Shown here piece after piece: positions 35,733 to 42,852 of a stretch of 64,000 nucleotides of DNA. Below the pieces are notes generated by a model. It saw nothing but the letters and a program-made list of their open reading frames with translations. It did no database searches and was not told where the DNA came from. A program made the translations under genes and the position numbers. Numbering within the stretch: the stretch's first letter is position 1; every line of letters starts with the position of its first letter. This DNA comes from Flavihumibacter petaseus NBRC 106054 (lineage in GTDB: Bacteria; Bacteroidota; Bacteroidia; Chitinophagales; Chitinophagaceae). The DNA lies in contig NZ_BBWV01000001.1 in NCBI RefSeq assembly GCF_000974785.1, positions 2,046,001-2,110,000 on the forward strand, read 5' to 3'.

Positions 35733-37751
35733 ATGTCACGCTACCTGAACAGAGCTTTCTTTTCTGTCGGAGTGCTGGGTATTGCCCTGGGCGCTCTCCA
35801 GGGATGTAAGCCCAACACCAACACCACCGCCGCAGCCACCGGTGACGCGTCCAAATCTTTTGTAGCCCCCGGCAAATACGATGAATTCTATAACGTTGTT
35901 TCCGGAGGATTCAATGGCCAGATCGGCATCTATGGAATTCCATCAGGCCGGTTGTTCCGCATTGTTCCTGTTTTTTCCCAATCTGCCGAAAGCGGATATG
36001 GTTTCAGTGAAGAGACCAAGCCCATGTTAAATACATCGCATGGATTTGTTCCCTGGGATGACCTTCACCACATTGCGCTCTCTCAAACCAAAGGGGAACA
36101 TGATGGTCGCTGGGCATTTGCGAACGGAAACAATACACCACGCCTCGCCCGCATCGATCTGAACACTTTTCGCACTGCCGAGATCCTGGAGATTCCGAAC
36201 AGCGCCGGTAACCACGCTTCACCTTTTATTACTGAGAATTCGGAATATGTGGTTGCTGCAACCCGCTTCAGTGTACCGCTTGATGACCAGAACGGCGATG
36301 TTCCCATCAATACTTACAAGCAGAATTTCAAAGGGTCTATCAGTTTTGTGGCTGTAGATCCTGGCTCCGGCAAGATGAGTATTGCCTTCCAGATCAGGAC
36401 TCCGGGTGTCAATTTCGATTTGTCCCGCGCCGGAAAAGGAAAATCCAACGGCTGGTTCTTCTTCAGCTGCTACAATTCCGAACAGGCGAATACCCTGCTG
36501 GAAGTAAATGCCTCTGCTAAAGACAAGGACTTTGTTCTGGCGCTTAACTGGAAAAAAGCGGAAGAGTATGTAAAGGCAGGCAAGGGCAAAAAACAGGCTG
36601 TAAAATACGCACACAACGTCTATAGCGATGCTAACCATTCTGCCACTTCGGAAATGATCACAGAAGTACTGGAACTTGATCCGGCAGATTGTCCCGATAT
36701 GTTGTATTTCATCCCCTGTCCCAAATCGCCCCACGGAACCGATGTGGATCCTACCGGTGAATATATAGTGGCATCGGGTAAACTCGCGGCAAGCATCCCG
36801 GTTTTCTCTTTCGACAAGATTCAGAAAGCGATCGCAGACAAAGCATTTGATGGTGACTACAGCGGTATTCCCGTGATCAAATATGAAGCTGCCTTGAAAG
36901 GTGAGGTACAAAAACCGGGTCTCGGACCACTGCACACCGAATTCGACGGAAAGGGTAATGCCTATACCTCTATGTTTGTATCATCCGAAATTGTAAAGTG
37001 GAGCCTTGATAACCTCCAGGTGCTGGATCGCGTACCGACCTATTATTCCATCGGTCACCTTTCCATTCCCGGCGGGCCAACTGCCAAGCCGCATGGAAAG
37101 TACATGATCGCGTATAACAAGATCACTAAAGACAGGTACCTGCCAACCGGGCCTGAACTTACCCAGAGTGCACAGCTGTATGATATCAGTGGCGAAAAGA
37201 TGAAGCTGATCCTCGATTTCCCCACAACAGGCGAGCCACACTATGCGGAAGCGATCCCTGCAGCGCTGATCAAAGACAAGCAGGTGAAGATCTTCAAGAT
37301 TGAAGAGAACGCGCACCCCTACGCAGCCAAAGGTGAAGGCCAGGCAAAAGTGGAAAGAAAAGGGAACGAAGTGCATGTATGGATGACTGCCATCCGCTCG
37401 CACCTGACACCTGACAATATCGAAGGCGTAAAGCTTGGTGATAACGTTTATTTCCATGTTACAAACCTTGAGCAGGACTGGGACGTACCGCATGGCTTTG
37501 CGATCAAAGGCGCCAATAACGCCGAGATCCTGATCATGCCCGGGGAGACCCAGACCCTCCAGTGGAAGGCCGACAGGGTAGGGATCTTTCCCTTCTACTG
37601 TACCGATTTCTGTTCTGCACTGCACCAGGAGATGCAGGGCTACCTGAGGGTTTCGCCGACAGTGAGCAACACTCCGCTGACTTTCAGCACCGGCACCAAT
37701 AAACCTGCTGTAACACCAACTGAAGGCGCTGACAAATCTTCATCAAAATGA
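35733..37751 (+). CDS. nosZ: nitrous-oxide reductase, clade II
   Basis: A 672-residue NosZ that reduces N2O to N2 outside the cytoplasm. The leader is Sec-type with a lipobox-like LQGC (Cys25) and lacks the twin-arginine motif of clade I, as expected for clade II. CuZ-ligand histidines are visible in DDLHH (112/113), CPKSPHGTD, PLHTEFD, GGPTAKPHGKY and GEPHYAEA. The C-terminal CuA domain has CTDFCSALHQEM (Cys623, Cys627, His631, Met634) with DVPHGF upstream. ATG 35733 removes 35 residues that overlap the cytochrome gene and carry no signal. Its stop overlaps the next gene by four bases. Confidence 0.97.
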   Translation: MSRYLNRAFFSVGVLGIALGALQGCKPNTNTTAAATGDASKSFVAPGKYDEFYNVVSGGFNGQIGIYGIPSGRLFRIVPVFSQSAESGYGFSEETKPMLNTSHGFVPWDDLHHIALSQTKGEHDGRWAFANGNNTPRLARIDLNTFRTAEILEIPNSAGNHASPFITENSEYVVAATRFSVPLDDQNGDVPINTYKQNFKGSISFVAVDPGSGKMSIAFQIRTPGVNFDLSRAGKGKSNGWFFFSCYNSEQANTLLEVNASAKDKDFVLALNWKKAEEYVKAGKGKKQAVKYAHNVYSDANHSATSEMITEVLELDPADCPDMLYFIPCPKSPHGTDVDPTGEYIVASGKLAASIPVFSFDKIQKAIADKAFDGDYSGIPVIKYEAALKGEVQKPGLGPLHTEFDGKGNAYTSMFVSSEIVKWSLDNLQVLDRVPTYYSIGHLSIPGGPTAKPHGKYMIAYNKITKDRYLPTGPELTQSAQLYDISGEKMKLILDFPTTGEPHYAEAIPAALIKDKQVKIFKIEENAHPYAAKGEGQAKVERKGNEVHVWMTAIRSHLTPDNIEGVKLGDNVYFHVTNLEQDWDVPHGFAIKGANNAEILIMPGETQTLQWKADRVGIFPFYCTDFCSALHQEMQGYLRVSPTVSNTPLTFSTGTNKPAVTPTEGADKSSSK

Positions 37752-38779
37752 GCAACATCTCCAGGGTACTGATCGCTGTCGGGGCACTTGTCCTGATCGC
37801 TGTATACTTTGTTCCGGTCTGGTCAATTTACCTGATTGCGCCGCAGTACCCTGAAGGTTTGTCGATGCAGATCTGGTTAAACAAGATTACCGGCCAGGTA
37901 GATATTATCAACGGGCTCAACCACTATATCGGCATGAAGCACATTACGGTTGAGATGTTCCCCGAGTTTACCTACCTGGTTTACATTTTAGGTTTTTTCA
38001 TTCTGTTTGTTCTTTTGGTATCCATCACCGGAAAGACCAGGTTGCTTTTTGCTTACCTGGTTCTTTCCGTAGTTGGTGGGATAGCTGCACTGGTTGATTT
38101 TTATATGTGGGGATATGACTATGGCCATAACCTCGACAGCAGTGCTGCTATCCGCGTACCCGGACTGTCATACCAGCCACCGCTCATCGGCCACAAAAAG
38201 CTCCTCAATTTTGATGCTTATTCCTATCCGGATACAGGGGCCTGGATCATCGTTGCCGTAACGGCAATGCTCTTTGTGATATGGTTCCTGGAATGGCGCC
38301 GTGAGAAAAAAATCAACTTCATGAAACTTCAGACTTCCAAAGCATCAGCAGTTGTTTTACTTTTCCTGGTCGTTTTCCTGGGTGCCTGCACACCGAAACC
38401 GGAGAAGATTGCCTACGGAAAAGACAGCTGCTCGGAATGTAAAATGACTATCGTCGATCCGAAATTCGGGGCAGAAATCATTACCAAAAAAGGGAAGGTG
38501 TACAAATTCGACGATACGCATTGTATTGCAGCCTTCCTGGAGCAACGCCGTATTGAGTTGGGCGACATCCATCAGACCCTGTTTGTATTGTATGATCAAC
38601 CGGGTGAGTTTGTGAGCGTGAAATCAGTGGAGTTTGTAGTCAGTACTGAGTTGAAAAGTCCTATGGGCGGAAACGCAGCGGCTTTTGCCGGCACTGATGC
38701 CGCAAAAAAGAAATCCGGTGAAATCGAAGGAAGTAAAACCACCAACTGGGCTACCCTTTACAATATTCTCGTCAAATGA
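37748..38779 (+). CDS. nosL: four-helix membrane protein fused to NosL copper chaperone
   Basis: A 343-residue protein with two parts. Residues 1-185 form a membrane protein with helices at about 8-30, 73-93, 98-118 and 165-183. Residues 192-343 are a NosL-type lipoprotein, with its own signal and lipobox (VVFLGAC, Cys214) and the copper motif Cys228-x-x-Cys231-x-Met233. NosL supplies Cu(I) to NosZ. The membrane half sits where many nos clusters carry a separate membrane protein (NosB-like in position). An internal ATG at 38321 (Met192) could also make NosL on its own. The gene overlaps nosZ and nosD by four bases each. Confidence 0.88.
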   Translation: MSNISRVLIAVGALVLIAVYFVPVWSIYLIAPQYPEGLSMQIWLNKITGQVDIINGLNHYIGMKHITVEMFPEFTYLVYILGFFILFVLLVSITGKTRLLFAYLVLSVVGGIAALVDFYMWGYDYGHNLDSSAAIRVPGLSYQPPLIGHKKLLNFDAYSYPDTGAWIIVAVTAMLFVIWFLEWRREKKINFMKLQTSKASAVVLLFLVVFLGACTPKPEKIAYGKDSCSECKMTIVDPKFGAEIITKKGKVYKFDDTHCIAAFLEQRRIELGDIHQTLFVLYDQPGEFVSVKSVEFVVSTELKSPMGGNAAAFAGTDAAKKKSGEIEGSKTTNWATLYNILVK

Positions 38780-40008
38780 GAATGCTGCTGACCATATTGA
38801 ATTTATGTATCGTGGTGATGCTGTCAGCCAACACCATTGAAGTAGGGAAAGACAGGAGGGGCGGCACCTTGCGGCAGGCCGTCAGTTTGGCGAAAAGTGG
38901 TGATACCATACTGCTCTATCCGGGTGTTTATAACGAAGGGAATATCATTATATCCAGGTCGCTTCATCTGCTTGGCATCGGAAGCCCGGTACTGGATGGC
39001 GAACTGAAAAATGAACTGCTTACCCTGTCTGGGCATGGTATAGTGGTGAAAGGGATAACCTTTAGAAATGCTGGTTATTCTTCCATGAATGACTTTGCAG
39101 CCATTAAGGTAATTGACGCAACCGGCGTACGGATCGAAAACAATACCATAGAGAATTCTTCCTTTGCCATTCATTTTGCCAACTCCACCTTAAGTGTTAT
39201 CCGCGGTAATACCATCCGGGGGAACAACAAGTCCGAACATTCCTCGGGGAATGGCATTCACCTTTGGAAGTGCAGCCAGATGCTGGTGGAAAACAATTCC
39301 ATTGAAGGGCACCGGGATGGCATTTATTTTGAGTTTGTCACCTTCTCTGTTATTGTACAGAACCGGAGTGAGCGGAATATCCGGTATGGTCTGCATTTCA
39401 TGTTTTCCAACGATGATCATTATGAAGCGAATGTATTCCGCAATAACGGTGCCGGCGTGGCCGTCATGTTTTCCAAAAAAGTGACGATGGTGAACAATCA
39501 TTTTGAAGAAAACTGGGGTGCTGCAGCCTATGGTATATTACTGAAGGAGATCAAAGAGGGCACCATCATCCGCAATACCTTTCTGAAAAACACAGTGGGT
39601 ATATTCATGGAAGGGAGCAGCCGGTTGCTGATTGAAAAGAACAACTTCCGGAACAACGGATGGGCCGTAAAAGTGCAGGCCAGCTGCGATGAAAATGATT
39701 TCGGATTCAATAATTTTTTCGGGAACAGTTTTGATATTTCCACCAATGGCACAATGATGCTGAACCGGTTCTACAGCAATTACTGGGACCGCTATGAAGG
39801 ATATGACCTGGACCGCGATGGTGTGGGCGATGTGCCTTTTCATCCTGTGAGTATGTACGGCATGATCATCGAAAACAATCCCACTACGCTTATCCTGTTG
39901 CGGAGCTTTATGGTGTCGCTGCTGGATAAGGCAGAAAAGGCAATACCCAGCCTTACCCCCGAAAATCTTATTGACGATAAACCAGTCATAAAGCCGAACA
40001 GATTATGA
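38776..40008 (+). CDS. nosD: NosD, periplasmic copper-site maturation protein
   Basis: A 410-residue protein with a short signal peptide (LLTILNLCIVVMLSAN) and right-handed beta-helix repeats of the CASH/NosD type throughout, with many N-N-T/N-x-I turns such as IENNTIENSS and VENNSIEG. It ends with the FYSNYWDRYEGYDLDRDGVGDVPFHP segment typical of NosD. NosD works with the NosFY transporter to assemble the CuZ centre of NosZ. It overlaps its neighbours by ATGA at both ends, indicating tight coupling. Confidence 0.95.
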   Translation: MRMLLTILNLCIVVMLSANTIEVGKDRRGGTLRQAVSLAKSGDTILLYPGVYNEGNIIISRSLHLLGIGSPVLDGELKNELLTLSGHGIVVKGITFRNAGYSSMNDFAAIKVIDATGVRIENNTIENSSFAIHFANSTLSVIRGNTIRGNNKSEHSSGNGIHLWKCSQMLVENNSIEGHRDGIYFEFVTFSVIVQNRSERNIRYGLHFMFSNDDHYEANVFRNNGAGVAVMFSKKVTMVNNHFEENWGAAAYGILLKEIKEGTIIRNTFLKNTVGIFMEGSSRLLIEKNNFRNNGWAVKVQASCDENDFGFNNFFGNSFDISTNGTMMLNRFYSNYWDRYEGYDLDRDGVGDVPFHPVSMYGMIIENNPTTLILLRSFMVSLLDKAEKAIPSLTPENLIDDKPVIKPNRL

Positions 40009-40772
40009 TCAGGGTAGAAAGTCTCAGGAAGAAATTCAAAAAGCTGCAGGCGCTGGATGATATCAGTGCTGTATTCAGCAGCGGTCAGGTGATCTCGCTG
40101 ATCGGGCCCAACGGGTCTGGCAAAACAACACTGATCAAAACCATACTCGGGATGGTGCGCGCCGACAGCGGCCACATCTATGTGAATGCCAAACCGATTG
40201 ATGGTGATCCCGGCTACCGGAGCAAAATTGGCTATATGCCGCAGATCGGCAGATATCCCGACAATATGAAAGTGGGTCACCTGTTCAGCATGATGAAGAA
40301 TATCCGCACGATGCCCGATGCGGAACTGGATACCGACCTGCTTGTCCGCTTCAACCTCGTATCCATTTTTGACAAACCCATGCGCACGCTGAGCGGCGGA
40401 ACCCGCCAGAAAGTGAGTGCCGCTCTGGCTTTCTATTTTAACCCCGACATCCTGATCCTGGATGAACCAACAGCGGGACTAGATCCGTTGTCGTCTGAGA
40501 TCCTTAAAGAAAAGATCCTCCAGGAAAAGAAAAAGAACAAACTGATCCTGATCACTTCTCATATTCTGAGTGACCTGGATGAACTCACCACCCATATCAT
40601 GTACCTGCAGGAAGGGAAAATGATCTTCCTGAAAGATATTAATACCCTCCGCAGGGAAACCGGTGAGGATCGCCTGGTGAAGGCTATTGCCGGCATCATG
40701 CGGACGGATAAGAAGAATGCCTTGTGGATCGATGAAGTACTGGCGATGAAGGCCGGCAAAGAACACCCTTAA
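40005..40772 (+). CDS. nosF: NosF, ABC-transporter ATPase
   Basis: A 255-residue ATPase with Walker A GPNGSGKTT (34-42), signature LSGGTRQKV (129-137), Walker B ILILDEPT (Asp153/Glu154) and switch His in LITSH. It energises the NosFY transporter that feeds a sulfur-containing compound for CuZ assembly together with NosD. It overlaps nosD by four bases and is ten bases from nosY. Confidence 0.94.
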   Translation: MIRVESLRKKFKKLQALDDISAVFSSGQVISLIGPNGSGKTTLIKTILGMVRADSGHIYVNAKPIDGDPGYRSKIGYMPQIGRYPDNMKVGHLFSMMKNIRTMPDAELDTDLLVRFNLVSIFDKPMRTLSGGTRQKVSAALAFYFNPDILILDEPTAGLDPLSSEILKEKILQEKKKNKLILITSHILSDLDELTTHIMYLQEGKMIFLKDINTLRRETGEDRLVKAIAGIMRTDKKNALWIDEVLAMKAGKEHP

Positions 40773-40782
40773 ACTCCCCGCC

Positions 40783-41550
40783 ATGTTAAAGTTAACCCGG
40801 TACGTACTGTACGATATAATCCGCAGCAGGGTAGTGCTTGCCTACGCTGTATTCCTGCTGCTGGTATCACTGAGCTTATTCAACCTTGAGGATAATCCGA
40901 GCAAGGCAATTCTTAGCCTGCTCAATATTGTGTTGATCGTAGTGCCTTTGATCAGCATGATCTTTACTACTATTCATTATTATAATTCTTACGAGTTCAT
41001 TGAACTCATGTTGTCACAGCCGCTCAGCCGCACACGCATCCTGCTGAGTGAATACGCCGGCGTAGCCATTTCCATGATCACCGCATTCCTTATCGGTATT
41101 GGTATTCCGGTTTTAATCTATGTTCCTGATGCAGTTGGTGCCACCCTGGTGCTGACCGGATGCGGACTGACACTGGTATTCACTTCGATTGCTTTTTTAG
41201 CTTCCGTAAAAGCGAGGGACAAGGCGAGGGGAATCGGCTCGGTGTTGTTGTTGTGGTTTTATTTTTCCCTGATCTACGACGGACTGGTATTGCTGATTCT
41301 TTTCTCGCTCAGTGATTACCCGATGGAAAAATTCACCCTGCTGCTGGCTGCACTCAACCCGGTGGATCTTGGCCGGATCTCCATTATGCTGAAACTGGAT
41401 GTAAGCGCACTGATGGGATATACCGGCGCACTCTACAAGGAGTTTTTCGGCAGCAATGCCGGTGTGTTGTTCACCTCTGCTATGATGGTGTTGTGGACTG
41501 CCGTTCCGCTCTGGACTGCCCTGCTGGTATTCCGGAAAAAGGATCTTTAA
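40783..41550 (+). CDS. nosY: NosY, ABC-transporter permease
   Basis: A 255-residue permease with six predicted helices of the ABC-2 type (for example 18-36, 48-70, 95-125, 130-150, 165-190 and 230-250) and the family's early segment SYEFIELMLSQPLSRTRILLSEY. It is the partner of NosF and the last gene of the nos operon. Its final 71 bases overlap the coding end of the convergent haem-copper-like gene. Confidence 0.92.
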   Translation: MLKLTRYVLYDIIRSRVVLAYAVFLLLVSLSLFNLEDNPSKAILSLLNIVLIVVPLISMIFTTIHYYNSYEFIELMLSQPLSRTRILLSEYAGVAISMITAFLIGIGIPVLIYVPDAVGATLVLTGCGLTLVFTSIAFLASVKARDKARGIGSVLLLWFYFSLIYDGLVLLILFSLSDYPMEKFTLLLAALNPVDLGRISIMLKLDVSALMGYTGALYKEFFGSNAGVLFTSAMMVLWTAVPLWTALLVFRKKDL

Positions 41551-42724
41551 CACCAGCCGCTATCCGCATTAATATTATACTCACAGGAATGAGCGCCGAG
41601 ACTCCCAGCATTATTGCCGGGTCAGGTGATGGCTGCAAAACCAGCATTAATTCTGTTGTTATAAAGCCTGAAAGGAAGATAACAGTTGCGGGGAGCAGCC
41701 GGACGGCGCCACGAGGTGACCGTTGCGAAATACTGTCAGACATTGCGGACACGATAAAAGTGCTGATAAAGCCCAGCAATACCAGGTGCAGGTAACCGAT
41801 GATATAATTCCTGTTCAGTGCTGCGATCCGGGCAATCACGGGAAACGCGCTGCACACCTGCAGTATATTTTTCAGTACGAAAGCCGCAATGGATGTAGTA
41901 AGTAGCCAGTTGCCGGAAAGTGTTTCCCATCGCAGGCGATTCAAATCCATTACAACAAATCCTGCTGCAGTTAATTGAAGCAGTGCAGCTGCTCCGCCGA
42001 TAATGTTGAAAGCAAGCGAAGGAGAATTCCACAGCACGGAAAGCGAATAGGCCGGAATGCAGGCGGCAGTCATTAGCAGGTATACATACTTTCCATATTT
42101 CAGGTCACCGGACTTTTCCAATAGTTTATACAAAGCAGCGAGAACAACAAAGGTGAAAAAGCCATTGTATTGAAAATGCAGGTAGAAATAGATGGCATTG
42201 TGGTACAGTGGCGTTCCGGATTTTCCCAGGGCACTTATGGGGCCCAGGGCTAGTGGGCCCAATGAAGAAATGAAACAGAAAATAATACCAGCCTTTAAAA
42301 ACCGGATCGGTAGGGTATATGCTTTTCTCGACTGCCTCAGGATCATTATTCCGAAATAGAAGGAAGCAACAAGGGATAGCGCAGACAGTATAATGCTGAC
42401 GGGTCCATATCCCTGCAGAAAGAAGCTGACCAGCATGCCGTAAGCAGAGATCATGATCAGTACAAGGATATTTCTCCAGTGCCTGCTGTCGATCTGGGTT
42501 GTTATCTCGGGAAAATATTTCAGTGTGAGAAAGATCAATGCCGGAAGTACCCATCCGCCAAAGGCAAAATGTGAATGTGCGTGAAGCAGGTTGGTGTATG
42601 ACCAGGGAAAGTGCAGTAACGGAAATGCCCGTAGCAGTAGACCCGCGAGCGACAATACGAGAAAGTTGGACAGGGAAAGCCGGATCCACTTATGCTGCTG
42701 TCGCCTTTGTAAATCGCTTTTCAT
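41480..42724 (-). CDS. haem-copper-oxidase-subunit-I-like membrane protein
   Basis: A 414-residue protein with about twelve membrane helices. HAHSHFAFGGWVLP near residue 50 and YLHLVLLGF near 325 fall where haem-copper oxidases place their low-spin haem histidines, and YFYLHFQYNGFF near 185 holds another membrane histidine. I do not see the full CuB histidine set, so it is a relative rather than a typical oxidase. It may bind haem and handle or sense NO. I use ATG 42724; the earlier in-frame codon is TTG. Its promoter region shares an Fnr-type palindrome with the divergent TonB receptor. The 3' end overlaps nosY. Confidence 0.75.
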   Translation of the reverse strand: MKSDLQRRQQHKWIRLSLSNFLVLSLAGLLLRAFPLLHFPWSYTNLLHAHSHFAFGGWVLPALIFLTLKYFPEITTQIDSRHWRNILVLIMISAYGMLVSFFLQGYGPVSIILSALSLVASFYFGIMILRQSRKAYTLPIRFLKAGIIFCFISSLGPLALGPISALGKSGTPLYHNAIYFYLHFQYNGFFTFVVLAALYKLLEKSGDLKYGKYVYLLMTAACIPAYSLSVLWNSPSLAFNIIGGAAALLQLTAAGFVVMDLNRLRWETLSGNWLLTTSIAAFVLKNILQVCSAFPVIARIAALNRNYIIGYLHLVLLGFISTFIVSAMSDSISQRSPRGAVRLLPATVIFLSGFITTELMLVLQPSPDPAIMLGVSALIPVSIILMRIAAGVKDPFSGIPAGQSRAERQSTTPS

Positions 42725-42732
42725 GAGGAGAA

Positions 42733-42740
42733 CAAAGAAA
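42733..42740 (-). promoter_or_regulatory. weak -7 element for the haem-copper-like gene
   Basis: On the minus strand this reads TTTCTTTG, one mismatch from TAnnTTTG. Its first base is 29.5 bases from the centre of the palindrome at 42763, the same spacing as at the nos promoter. The implied leader is only a few bases. Confidence 0.35.
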
Positions 42741-42762
42741 CGGCAGATAGTCAGCAATAGTT

Positions 42763-42776
42763 ATGATGAAGATCAT
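42763..42776. promoter_or_regulatory. second Fnr-type site, shared by divergent genes
   Basis: ATGATGAAGATCAT has perfect ATGAT/ATCAT arms around the spacer GAAG. Twelve bases (TGATGAAGATCA), including the unconstrained spacer, are identical to the site upstream of the nos operon. The centre is about -63 from the start implied by the TACATTTG at 42821, and about -41 for the minus-strand gene. Confidence 0.65.
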
Positions 42777-42820
42777 CCCGTGCACTGACCACTGCACTGC
42801 AACGCGCGACCACCGCGGAT

Positions 42821-42828
42821 TACATTTG
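42821..42828 (+). promoter_or_regulatory. -7 element of the TonB receptor gene
   Basis: TACATTTG, identical to the nos operon -7 element, lies 32 bases before the TonB receptor ATG. Confidence 0.6.
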
Positions 42829-42852
42829 ACTATCCGTTAGAAAATATCTTTT

